Under the pieces are notes generated by a model that made no database searches, had not been told where the DNA came from, and worked only from the letters and a program-made list of their open reading frames with translations. Shown here in pieces: positions 1 through 8,512 of a DNA stretch of 64,000 bases. How positions within the stretch are numbered: the stretch's first letter is position 1; each line of letters begins with the position of its first letter. The position numbers and the translations under genes were made by a program. The DNA lies in the NCBI GenBank assembly GCA_016719815.1, contig JADJYK010000017.1:1-64000 (forward strand), read 5' to 3'. Source of the stretch: Chitinophagaceae bacterium (GTDB lineage: Bacteria; Bacteroidota; Bacteroidia; Chitinophagales; Chitinophagaceae).

Positions 1-360
1 GAATTTGCCAGGATTATTCGTTTTAAAGACATGTCAGGTCCTGAATTTCCCATAGCAGGGAAGGATGAAAATAAAATCATGCATATTGCTTTGCCAATCG
101 GTAAAAGCAATATGCTGATGGCAAATGATGTCCCGGATTTTTTGGGGAAAGTAAATGAGAATGAGAACAGAAGCAAGATTTCGATCAGTACTGAAAGCAA
201 AGAGGAGGCTGATCAATTATTCAATGGTCTTTCGGCAGGCGGAACAATAGAAATTCCTATTACAGACAGTCCCTGGGGTACCTTTTTTGGTATGTTCAGA
301 GACAAATATGGCATTGAGTGGATCGTGGAATTTGACCCAACTAACAATGGGGAAGTATAA
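1..360 (+). CDS. VOC (glyoxalase/PhnB-like) protein, 3' part
   Basis: The reading frame is open from the first base of the window, so the true start lies upstream. About 119 C-terminal residues are visible. The pattern (FKDMSGPEFPI, then MHIALPIGKSNMLMANDV, then ADQLFNGLSAGGTIEIP, then WGTFFGMFRDKYGIEWIVEF) is that of the PhnB/YjdN branch of the vicinal oxygen chelate superfamily: a beta-alpha-beta-beta-beta fold ending in a strand with W-x-V-x-F. Members include metal-dependent enzymes and binding proteins. No substrate can be named here. The next gene is convergent. Confidence 0.75.
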   Translation, partial: EFARIIRFKDMSGPEFPIAGKDENKIMHIALPIGKSNMLMANDVPDFLGKVNENENRSKISISTESKEEADQLFNGLSAGGTIEIPITDSPWGTFFGMFRDKYGIEWIVEFDPTNNGEV

Positions 361-457
361 TTAAGGAATAACGAAGGCCTGATATGAACTCCCGCAGAGC
401 GGGACAGGTTGTGTAAAAGACCAAGCCTTTAGATTTTTTTTCAGGATGGGTCACCCA

Positions 458-850
458 TCAGTTCACTGTAACCGTAATAGAAGTAAACAGGTCGGCGCCA
501 TTATAAAAGTTGAGGGTGTTGATGCCGATGGCGGCATTATCAATACGATAAGACGGGTTGGCATATACCAACGCCTGCGCACATACCGGTGAGCCGCAGG
601 GCACCGTGGCTTTAATACGGATGGCATATTGCCTGTCGCCTGTTTTTTTTACTTCATAATGGGAATACGTATAACAGAGATTGGAGCCATAAGCTTCCAC
701 ATTGAGCAAGATGCCGTACTGAATACCTGATGTGTTAACTGCGGTGGCTTTGGTGATGACCATATCGGCATAGCAGTTTTCGTCTGCATCTTTTTCGCAC
801 TGGAAAAAGGAAAACATTGAAATGATGGCGGCGTAAAAGACTAACCTCAT
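458..850 (-). CDS. hypothetical exported protein, possible lipoprotein
   Basis: 130 residues starting at ATG 850. The N-terminus is a short hydrophobic signal (MRLVFYAAIISMFSFFQC) ending in a cysteine at residue 19, so a lipoprotein is possible although the lipobox is loose. The mature part contains several further cysteines (Cys27, then one near residue 59 and two in CGSPVC) and looks beta-rich, ending in TSITVTVN. I do not recognise a family. It lies immediately downstream of the cysteine desulfurase on the same strand, about 45 bases away, and could be cotranscribed with it. Confidence 0.6.
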   Translation of the reverse strand: MRLVFYAAIISMFSFFQCEKDADENCYADMVITKATAVNTSGIQYGILLNVEAYGSNLCYTYSHYEVKKTGDRQYAIRIKATVPCGSPVCAQALVYANPSYRIDNAAIGINTLNFYNGADLFTSITVTVN

Positions 851-895
851 GTGTGGTTTTAGAGTATTGACAATGTTTGGCAGCTTATTGTTGCA

Positions 896-2019
896 TCAGA
901 TGAACTCCTTCAGCTTACTCACCACCTCTTCTATCTCCTCTTTCGTATTGTGGCGGCTGAAGGAGAAGCGGACGGTTACCATTTCGGGATTGTTGTACAC
1001 CGTGCCGATAACATGGCTGCCCCTGGCCGCCCCGCTGGTGCAGGCACTGCCGCCGGATACACAAATGCCCTGTATATCGAGGTTGAAGAGCAGCATTTCT
1101 GATTTATCTGTTTTGGGAAAGGCGGCACTTAGCACTGTATAAAGGCCATGCACTTGAACGTCGCCATTGAACTGCACACCGCTGATATGTACCTGCAATT
1201 GCTCCCGCAAGTATGTATTGAGCGAACTGATATAGCTGAAATCTTCTTTGTGCTGGCCATTGCACCATCAGTGCATTGGCAAAACCTACAATGCCGTAGA
1301 GGTTTTCGGTGCCGGCCCGCATATTGCGCTCCTGCCCGCCACCCCAGATGAAGGGGCTGACTTTTACATCGCTGTTAATGTAGAGGATGCCCGCCCTTTT
1401 GGCCCGTGAAACTTGTGGCCGGAGGCGGAGATAAAATGTATGGGAATACTGCTGAGGTCAACCGGGTAGTGACCACTGTTTGCACACAGTCGGAATGAAA
1501 AATGGCATTGTATTTCTGGCACAGCAGCCCAACTGCTTTTATGGGCGGCAGGTTGCCTATCTCGTTATTGGCATGCATGAGCGACACGAGACATTTTTTG
1601 GCTGGCGGAGGCCAGTTGTTGCTCAGGTCTTGCAGGTCCACATGACCATCGGGCAGCAGCTTTACAAAACTGCGGGTTACCTCAGCGGTTTTTTCGTAAT
1701 GGGCCGTGGTGTATAAAACCGCATGGTGCTCGATGGGCGATGTGATGATATGCTTACAGCCCAAATCCCTGATGGCAGAAAGGATAGCCGTATTGTTGCT
1801 TTCGGTGCCACCGCTGGTAAAGAATATTTCGCCGGGTGATACATGGAGGTGCGCTGCCACGGTTTTACGGGCATTTTCGATAGCCAGCCTTGTTTCCCTG
1901 CCATAAGAGCAGATAGATGATGGGTTGCCAAAATGAGTGGTCATGTAAGGCATCATGGCATCGAGTACTTCGGCATCGAGCGGCGTGGTGGCGGCATTAT
2001 CAAGGTAAATCCGGGTCAT
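896..2019 (-). CDS. cysteine desulfurase (NifS/IscS family), frameshifted
   Basis: PLP-dependent aminotransferase class V enzyme that takes sulfur from cysteine for Fe-S cluster or thio-cofactor synthesis. Starting at ATG 2019, the first frame shows YLDNAATTPLD, FTSGGTESNN, PIEHHAV and HSDCVQTV. The frame then breaks near 1475 (GTGGTCAC where GTGGGTCAC is needed). The next piece carries the PLP-lysine motif SASGHKFHGPKG and breaks near 1398 (GGG for GGGG). A third piece carries NMRAGTENLYG and breaks near 1260. The last contains the catalytic-cysteine loop SGGSACTSGA and ends at 896. Repaired, the protein is about 374 residues, normal for the family. All breaks look like single lost bases, so this is probably a functional gene with sequence errors. 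Confidence 0.9.
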
Positions 2020-2035
2020 GTTGGTATAAAGTGGG

Positions 2036-2043
2036 CAAAGATA
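2036..2043 (-). promoter_or_regulatory. candidate -7 promoter element of the cysteine desulfurase gene
   Basis: On the minus strand this reads TATCTTTG, a perfect match to the Bacteroidota -7 consensus TAnnTTTG, 16 bases before the ATG at 2019. I see no good TTTG -33 element at the usual spacing, so the call rests on the -7 box alone. Confidence 0.4.
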
Positions 2044-2172
2044 AAATTTTCGGAGGGCTTGCCGTCTGTAATTATTTTATTTCTCAAAGCGAACTGATTT
2101 TTCGGCCGCTTCTATAATTATTTTTCTTATAACAAACAGCTTGTGGTAAATTTAGCAAGCAAATAACTACAC

Positions 2173-2778
2173 ATGAATCAAAACAAAGACGGCAGCGGCC
2201 GCAGAGATTTTATCAAGAAAACAACGGCTTTTACTGCGTTGAGTATCGTTCCGGCATCATTACTCAAAGCCGGGGAAAACAATGAAGCCATCGCCACATT
2301 TATTGAAAAAGCCCCCCTGAAATTAGAGATTAACGGAAAGCCGTACAACCTTACGGTTGACCCACGAATGAGCCTGCTGGATATGCTGCGGGAGCAGGTG
2401 GGGCTTACCGGCACCAAAAAAGGCTGCGACCAGGGACATTGCGGCTCCTGTATTGTACATGTGGATGGTAAGCGGGTAAACTCCTGCCTTACTCTGGCAA
2501 CTGAGAATAACGGGGCAAAAATCACCACCATTGAAGGCCTTGCTGATGGCGACAACCTGCACCCGATGCAGGAAGCATTTATAAAGCATGATGCTTTTCA
2601 GTGTGGATACTGCACGCCGGGACAGATTATGTCGGCAGTGGCCTGCGTTAAAGAGGGAAAGGCCAACAACCCGGAGGAGATAAAGGAATACATGGGCGGC
2701 AATATCTGCCGTTGCGGCGCTTATCCCAATATTGTGGAAGCGATACTGGAGGTGAAGAAAAGTGGAGTGAAAGTATAA
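2173..2778 (+). CDS. (2Fe-2S)-binding small subunit of a molybdenum hydroxylase, Tat-exported
   Basis: 201 residues. The N-terminus carries a twin-arginine signal (GRRDFIKKT at 9-17, hydrophobic stretch to about residue 31), so the enzyme is probably exported folded to the periplasm. A plant-type 2Fe-2S domain follows with Cys85, Cys90, Cys93 and Cys105, then a second 2Fe-2S domain with Cys144, Cys147, Cys179 and Cys181. This is the layout of the CoxS/PaoA/IorA small subunits of the xanthine dehydrogenase family, which pass electrons from the Mo centre. The large subunit follows 112 bases downstream on the same strand. No FAD subunit gene lies between or beside them, unlike the PaoABC arrangement. 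Confidence 0.92.
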   Translation: MNQNKDGSGRRDFIKKTTAFTALSIVPASLLKAGENNEAIATFIEKAPLKLEINGKPYNLTVDPRMSLLDMLREQVGLTGTKKGCDQGHCGSCIVHVDGKRVNSCLTLATENNGAKITTIEGLADGDNLHPMQEAFIKHDAFQCGYCTPGQIMSAVACVKEGKANNPEEIKEYMGGNICRCGAYPNIVEAILEVKKSGVKV

Positions 2779-2812
2779 ATGCAAAAAAATGATGCACAAC
2801 GAACAGAACGAT

Positions 2813-2866
2813 GAAGTGTGCGACGCAACCAGGATGCCATGAAAAGCTGCAGCTGGCTAAATAAAA
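2813..2866. repeat. 54-bp dispersed motif, copy 1
   Basis: The spacer between the two molybdenum hydroxylase genes contains GAAGTGTGCGACGCAA, then a variable middle, then AGCTGGCTAAATAAAA. The same framework, with the same 54-base length, recurs at 42163-42216. The conserved blocks are the first 16 and last 16 bases. The middle 22 bases differ. Function unknown. Confidence 0.6.
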
Positions 2867-2890
2867 ATTATAACATTTCAAACTGAGATA

Positions 2891-5116
2891 ATGGACAACA
2901 ATATCAAATCACCTGCTATTCAATTTGCTGATGATGACCGTGTGGACGGTATTGCAAAAGTGACAGGCCGGGCAAAATACACTGCCGACCAGCGGCCTGA
3001 AAATATGGTGTACGGAGTATTTGTAACCAGCACCATTGCCAAAGGTTCCATCAAAAATATGGTACTGCATAAAGCAAAAGATGCACCGGGTGTTATTGAA
3101 ATCATTTACTACCTGAACTGCCCGGAAGTTCCGGGACATAATCCTTACAGGAAAGACCCGAACAAGAGAGGATACGAATGGAGAGGGTTTAAGGTTTTTC
3201 AGAACAACTTAGTCCATCATTTTGGTCAGCCTATTGCATTGGTAATTGCGGATACCTGGGAACGGGCCTTACATGCCTCCTCACTGGTGAAAGCAGAATA
3301 CATTACGGAAGAGTTTGAAACAGACTTTGACAAGCTGCGCAAAGATGAAAAGAAGCTGAAACCAATGGGTACTTATAAGCGGGGCGAGGAAGAAGCTTAT
3401 AAGAAAGCCGACTTTTATATAGAAGCGGAATATGATATTCCTATTGAAACACATAACCCGATTGAAATGCATGCCTCAATTGCCATGTGGGACGGGGATA
3501 ATAAACTGACTGTGTATGACAAATCGCAGGGGCCGAAAGGAACACAATCTGCCCTGGCACAAAATTTTGGGTTAGAAGAAAAAAATGTGAGGGTGATTAC
3601 TGAATATGTGGGTGGTGCCTTCGGCAGCGGATTGCGCAGTTGGCCGCAATTGCCAGCCGCCTGTATTGGAGCAAAAATGGTAAAGCGTCCGGTGAAGGTG
3701 GTGCTGAACCGCCGACAAATGTTCAGCATGGTGGGCTATCGTCCGCAATCGTGGCAGTGGATTGGCATAGGTGCCAATAAGGATGGAAAACTGTTGGGGA
3801 TCACCCATCATGCCATCAGCAACTCATCAAGACTTGAGGACTTCCGGGAAGGCATTGTGAATGCGTCGCAATACCTGTATGAGTGCCCGAATGTGAACAC
3901 TTCGTATAAAATCCTTCCGCTTGATATTAACACACCCACCTGGATGCGGGGACCCGGTGAGGCCAGTGGTGCCTTTGCACTGGAATGTGCATTGGATGAA
4001 CTGGCGATTAAAATGAATATGGACCCGGTGGAATTGCGCATCCGAAACTACGCTACCCTTCACCCGGTAAGAAAGTTGCCCTGGTCGAGCAAGTACCTTA
4101 AGGAATGCTATGAAACGGGCATGGAAAAAGTGGGTTGGAAAAACAGGCCGTCTGTTCCCGGCAGCCTGAAAGAAAACGGAATGCTGGTGGGTTATGGAAT
4201 GGGCGGTGGTGTGTTTGGCGCAGGCCGTGGCAATGCGGCCGTAAAAGCCATTTTGTCACAGGATGGAATGCTGGTATTGCAAAGTGCTGTAAGCGATATG
4301 GGACCGGGTACTGCCACCACGATGACGAAGATTGCGGCTGAAACCATGCAGATGCCGCAATCAAAGATCAGGTTCATGCTGGGTGATACGGATTTTCCGC
4401 CGGGGCCAACGCAGGGCGGTTCCACCACCACTTCCACTTGGGGCGGAGGTGTGAGCCGTGTGTGTGAAGAACTGAAAAAGCAGTGGAAAGAACTGGCCAT
4501 TGCAAAAGCTGACAACTTTAAGAATCTGAAAGCCGATGACCTTGATGTGAAGAATGAAGCGGTGGTATCAAAGACTGACGGCGGAGTAAAAATCAGCCTT
4601 GCTGAGTTGCTGCAAAAAGCCGGTAAGCAGCAGGTGGAGATTGTAAAAGAATCAGGCAGTCCTGCTGAGGCATCGAAATATGCGATGAATTCTTTCAGTG
4701 TGCACTTTGTAAAGGTGCTGGTGAACCCAACAACGGGAGAAATCAAATTTGGTAAGGTGGTGGTAACCGGTGATGGCGGCCGCATTGTAAGCGAAAAAAC
4801 GGCCCGCAGCCAGATGCTGGGCGGTGCGGTGATGGGCATTGGCATGGCGCTGACAGAAGAAGCACTGATTGACCATAAGACCGGTAACTACCAAAATAAT
4901 AACCTGGGCGATTATCATGTGCCATTGCATACAGATGTACCAGAAATTGAATCATGGTTTCCCAATAAACCGGATTTTATCATCAACCCGATGGGTTCAA
5001 AAGGTATTGGTGAAATTTCGTTGATTGGTTTTGCCTCAGCCGTTGCCAACGCCGTGTATAATGCGACTGGAAAACGGATAAGGAGATTGCCGATAAAGCC
5101 GGAGATGGTGGTTTAG
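2891..5116 (+). CDS. xanthine dehydrogenase-family molybdopterin-binding subunit
   Basis: 741 residues, full length for the two-domain large subunit of aldehyde oxidase/xanthine dehydrogenase-type enzymes (PaoC/YagR- and CoxL-like). The small 'hammerhead' domain is at the N-terminus (DDRVDGIAKVTGRAKYTADQ, then HFGQPIALVIAD). The Mo-cofactor domain follows, with EYVGGAFGSG, RGPGEASGAFALE, the PTQGGSTTTSTWGGG loop and near the C-terminus GSKGIGEISL, whose Glu708 is the catalytic base position of the family. It hydroxylates or oxidises an unknown aldehyde or N-heterocycle. It has no Tat signal of its own and presumably travels with the small subunit. The frame is intact over 2.2 kb. Confidence 0.92.
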   Translation: MDNNIKSPAIQFADDDRVDGIAKVTGRAKYTADQRPENMVYGVFVTSTIAKGSIKNMVLHKAKDAPGVIEIIYYLNCPEVPGHNPYRKDPNKRGYEWRGFKVFQNNLVHHFGQPIALVIADTWERALHASSLVKAEYITEEFETDFDKLRKDEKKLKPMGTYKRGEEEAYKKADFYIEAEYDIPIETHNPIEMHASIAMWDGDNKLTVYDKSQGPKGTQSALAQNFGLEEKNVRVITEYVGGAFGSGLRSWPQLPAACIGAKMVKRPVKVVLNRRQMFSMVGYRPQSWQWIGIGANKDGKLLGITHHAISNSSRLEDFREGIVNASQYLYECPNVNTSYKILPLDINTPTWMRGPGEASGAFALECALDELAIKMNMDPVELRIRNYATLHPVRKLPWSSKYLKECYETGMEKVGWKNRPSVPGSLKENGMLVGYGMGGGVFGAGRGNAAVKAILSQDGMLVLQSAVSDMGPGTATTMTKIAAETMQMPQSKIRFMLGDTDFPPGPTQGGSTTTSTWGGGVSRVCEELKKQWKELAIAKADNFKNLKADDLDVKNEAVVSKTDGGVKISLAELLQKAGKQQVEIVKESGSPAEASKYAMNSFSVHFVKVLVNPTTGEIKFGKVVVTGDGGRIVSEKTARSQMLGGAVMGIGMALTEEALIDHKTGNYQNNNLGDYHVPLHTDVPEIESWFPNKPDFIINPMGSKGIGEISLIGFASAVANAVYNATGKRIRRLPIKPEMVV

Positions 5117-5119
5117 GGG

Positions 5120-5739
5120 TTATTCCCGTCTGAAAACTTTTTTGCAATAGGCCGGTTCAACAATTGGCAGGGAATAGTACAGTATTTCATAGGCAATGGT
5201 GCGAAAACCATCTTCTTCATTTATCTTTTCAAGAATGGGTCCGGGCAGATTTGTCATTATATAAGGTCCGTAACCACCTTTCAATTCTGTTGTGAACCAG
5301 ACAGTACATTTCTTATTCCTGATTACTCCTGTTGCCTTTGTACACTCTAAGCCCATAATTACTTTCTTCTCACCAGTTATCACCCATTTCCCGGTGTCAT
5401 TCACTCTTTCAATTAATCGCCATTGCTTTGGCTTATCATACCTCCCTCAGGGAATATTGACCTATTCTTTTTCGATTAAAAAATGCCCATTTTCCCCAAC
5501 CACCACTACCTAAAGGAACTGGCATATCTACACCAGTCTGATTATTTTTTTCCAGTAGGTGCACAATAAGCAAAGGTATCCTGCACAAAAAGCTTAAAAG
5601 GATGAAATGGCCTGTGAGGCTCCAGGCTGTCATCAGCATAAAAAGAACTACGATAAGTAATTGTATAGTTGTGCTGAGCAGTAAGAATGGCCCCCTGAAG
5701 CAGAAACACAAGTAGTATCAGAGACCTTAAATATATCAT
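5120..5739 (-). CDS. GLPGLI family protein, frameshifted
   Basis: Starts at ATG 5739 with a signal peptide (MIYLRSLILLVFLLQG...TAQ), so it is secreted or in the outer membrane. Three frames together give one protein of about 205 residues: ITYRSSFYADDS, then NNQTGVDMPVPLGSGG, then KPKQWRLIERVNDTGKWVITG. The last part shows the family signature: GLECTKATG, VWFTTEL, GGYGPYIMTNLPGPILE (the GLPGLI-like motif). Breaks lie near 5545 and 5435. GLPGLI proteins are common in Bacteroidota and of unknown function. It is convergent with the molybdenum hydroxylase, with only 3 bases between stops. Confidence 0.72.
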
Positions 5740-5808
5740 ACACAAAATTCCTTTAATCCTGCTATCGTATATATAGCGATATTATTGGTTTTTTTCTTGC
5801 GAATGGAA

Positions 5809-6231
5809 TTATTCGCATTGCCTGAGTAAAACATAAACAAGTACTGTCTTTGGTATCATTCCTTCCCATTCGTACAGCCTTCGTCCTGTACTATAACTTT
5901 TTAAATAGTTGCCATCTGTCTCATATAATCTTCTGCCAGTGCTGTAATCCTTCAGATAATTACCGTCCCATTCGTATAGCCTTTTCCCTGAACTATACTC
6001 TTTAAAATAATCTCCGTCTGTTTCATACAACCGCCGGCCACTGCTATAATCTTTCAAATAGCTGCCATCAAGTTCGCAAATCCGCTTCCCGGTACTGTAG
6101 TCTTCCAGGTAATTCCCATCCCACTCGTATAGCCGTCTGCCTGTACTGTAATCCTTAAGATAAGACTGAGCAGTTAAGTTGTTAACAGCAAGCGCAAAAG
6201 CAAAAAGAAAAAAAATCGGTTTTAGACTCAT
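5809..6231 (-). CDS. exported protein made of six 17-residue tandem repeats
   Basis: ATG 6231 gives 140 residues. A signal peptide (MSLKPIFFLFAFALAVNNLTAQ) is followed by six near-perfect 17-residue repeats, consensus YLKDYSTGRRLYEWDGN, and then a hydrophobic tail (IPKTVLVYVLLR). Variable positions are mainly 3-4, 6-7 and 14-15 of the unit. At DNA level this is a 51-bp tandem repeat that could expand or contract by slippage. The aromatic/Gly/charged pattern resembles WG or MORN-type beta-hairpin repeats, but I cannot assign it to a named family. The C-terminal hydrophobic tail might be natural or a frameshift product. Confidence 0.7.
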   Translation of the reverse strand: MSLKPIFFLFAFALAVNNLTAQSYLKDYSTGRRLYEWDGNYLEDYSTGKRICELDGSYLKDYSSGRRLYETDGDYFKEYSSGKRLYEWDGNYLKDYSTGRRLYETDGNYLKSYSTGRRLYEWEGMIPKTVLVYVLLRQCE

Positions 6232-6276
6232 TTGTTTCAAAGTTTTTCACAAAACGTAATTATTATTTACATAGCG

Positions 6277-7659
6277 CTACATACTAAACTCCTTAATATC
6301 CCGCATTATCTGCATGGCGATATTGTTGGCCTTGGTTTCAAAGTCACTTTCGGCATAGATGCGGATGATGGGTTCGGTATTGGAGGTACGCAGGTGCACC
6401 CAATCGCCGTCGAACTCAATCTTCAACCCATCTTCGGTGTTGATGGGATTCTTTTCATATTTCTTCTTAATTTTTTCAAAGATGGCTTTTACATCAATGC
6501 CTTTTTCCAGTTCAATCTTGTTTTTTGAGATGATATAATCGGGGTAAGTGCTGCGCAGTGCAGAAATGCTCTTGCCGGTTGCCGCCAGGTGACTTAAAAA
6601 CAAACCGATGCCAATCAGTGCATCACGGCCATAATGAAAATCGGGAACGATGATACCGCCGTTACCCTCCCCTCCTATCACCGCATTCACTTTTTCATCT
6701 TTGCCACTACATTTACTTCGCCTACGGCAGAAGGGAAGTATTGTCCGCCATGTTTAAGTGTTACTTCTTTCAGCGAACGGGTGCTGCTCATATCGCTTTA
6801 CCGTGTTTCCCACCCGTTTGCCTAATACATAATCAGCAACAGCCACCAGTGTATATTCTTCACCAAAAAAGGTTCCGTCTTCATTTACAAAACACAATCT
6901 GTCCACATCGGGATCAACAGCAATACCAAGGTCAGCTTTTTGTTTCACCACTTCGCTGCAGAGTTCGGATAAATGCTCCGGCAATGGTTCGGGATTGTGT
7001 GCAAACTTTCCATTTACTTCGGCGTTCAGCACTATAACATTTTCAACACCTAATGACTTCAATAATGCGGGAACGAAAACAGCCCCGGTTGAATTGATGG
7101 CATCCACCACTACTTTGTATTTTCTTTTCTTAATGGTCTTTACATCAACCAACGGGTAATTAAGAATTGCATCTATATGCTTTTGTAAATAGGTTTCATC
7201 AGTGTTAACCGTTCCCAGTTTATCAACCGTTGCAAATGTAAATTCTTCTTTTGCTGCCAGTTCCAGTACATTGGCACCGGTTTCAGCAGATATAAACTCC
7301 CCTTCGCCGTTCAGCAGTTTAAGTGCATTCCATTCCCTTGGATTATGGCTTGCAGTAAGAATGATGCCCCCATCTGCATTTTCCATTTCAACAGCCACTT
7401 CCACAGTAGGGGTAGTGGAAGCACCCAGGTCAACCACATCAATACCCAAAGCCACCAGTGTGTTTGCCACAAGGCTTTGCACCGTGGGGCCGCTGATGCG
7501 CCCATCACGGCCAATAACAATTTTTGTTTTCAATTTGCCTGCTGCAATGATTGTTCCATAAGCAGCAGTAAACTTTACAATATCCACAGGAGTAAGATTA
7601 TCACCGGGTTTACCGCCAATTGTACCACGAATTCCAGATATACTTTTTATTAATGACAC
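6277..7659 (-). CDS. glmM: phosphoglucosamine mutase, frameshifted
   Basis: Alpha-D-phosphohexomutase converting glucosamine-6-phosphate to glucosamine-1-phosphate for cell-wall precursor synthesis (phosphomannomutase is the alternative within the family). It starts with GTG at 7659, as no in-frame ATG lies upstream. Visible motifs: SGIRGTIGG at the N-terminus, the phosphoserine loop TASHNPREWN (Ser104), metal-binding DPDVDR, GGEGNGGII for sugar binding, and the phosphate-binding RTSNTEPIIRIY near the C-terminus. The frame is broken twice: near 6797 (one extra A in GTAAAGC) and near 6690 (AAAAAG short by one A). Repaired length is about 460 residues, normal. GlmM is essential, so the breaks are best explained as sequence errors. 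Confidence 0.9.
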
Positions 7660-7740
7660 AGTTCAAAATTTTAGAACTGCAAAAATACAGCAGTATTTTT
7701 TAGTTACCGCCTTTATTGTTCACACATACTGCTACAGTTT

Positions 7741-7748
7741 TATCTTTG
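7741..7748 (+). promoter_or_regulatory. candidate -7 promoter element, possibly giving a leaderless mRNA
   Basis: TATCTTTG matches the Bacteroidota -7 consensus and ends only 4 bases before the ATG at 7753. A TTG lies 22 bases upstream as a possible -33 element. If transcription starts about 4-7 bases after the box, the message would have almost no leader. Confidence 0.45.
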
Positions 7749-7752
7749 CCAC

Positions 7753-8490
7753 ATGGCATTACAATCATGGTATAAAGACTGGTTTGGATCTCCTTATTAT
7801 CATAAGCTTTATTTTGACAGAGATGAAGAAGAAGCATCTGCCTTCATAAATAAACTCATCCGGCATCTTGGACCTGAACCCGGCAGCCGTATGCTTGATG
7901 TGGCCTGTGGAAAGGGCCGGCACAGTAAAACATTAGCCTCGCATGGTTTTTCGGTGACAGGGATTGATATTTCAGCTAATTGTATAGAACAAGCCAAAGG
8001 GTTTGAGAGTGAAAATCTTGACTTTTATGTCCATGATATGCGGCTTCCCCTTTGGGGTAATTATTTTGATTATGCTTTCAACTTCTTTACCAGCTTTGGT
8101 TATTTTAAAACCAGAAGGGAGCATGATAATGCCATGCGAACAATTGCAAACAGCTTAAAACCAGGCGGCATATTTGTAATTGACTACCTGAATGTACACT
8201 ATGTGGAAGAACGACTGGTGCATAATGAAGTAAAAGAAATTTCGGGCACTTCCTATACTATTCTCCGCTGGGATGATGAGACTCATTTTTATAAGAAAAT
8301 AACAGTTACTGATGCAGCAGCAGAGAACCCAATTGAGTACACTGAAAAAGTAGCGAAGTTTTCTTTTGGAGATTTTACTGATATGCTCAGTTACCAGGGC
8401 TTACAGGTACAGGAAGTTTTTGGCGACTACCAGTTGAATCCCTATCATATTAAAGAATCATCCCGGTTGATCCTGGTTGTAAAAAAATAA
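7753..8490 (+). CDS. class I SAM-dependent methyltransferase
   Basis: 245 residues with the Rossmann-like methyltransferase fold. Motif I is MLDVACGKGRHS (residues 47-58) and the acidic residue ending strand 2 is in VTGIDIS. The region around HDMRLPLW gives motif III/IV and SLKPGGIFVIDYLN is the post-motif. The overall type is Methyltransf_25/11 and the substrate cannot be predicted. The gene is divergent from glmM, with a 93-base shared upstream region, and is followed by the convergent sulfatase gene. Confidence 0.85.
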   Translation: MALQSWYKDWFGSPYYHKLYFDRDEEEASAFINKLIRHLGPEPGSRMLDVACGKGRHSKTLASHGFSVTGIDISANCIEQAKGFESENLDFYVHDMRLPLWGNYFDYAFNFFTSFGYFKTRREHDNAMRTIANSLKPGGIFVIDYLNVHYVEERLVHNEVKEISGTSYTILRWDDETHFYKKITVTDAAAENPIEYTEKVAKFSFGDFTDMLSYQGLQVQEVFGDYQLNPYHIKESSRLILVVKK

Positions 8491-8512
8491 TTTGGAAATA
8501 TAGCACAGAGAG

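Noticed and set aside
4192..4845. 217-codon minus-strand frame inside the molybdenum hydroxylase large subunit
   Set aside because: Composition is Ser/Pro/Thr-biased and follows from the codon pattern of the sense gene, which is clearly coding.
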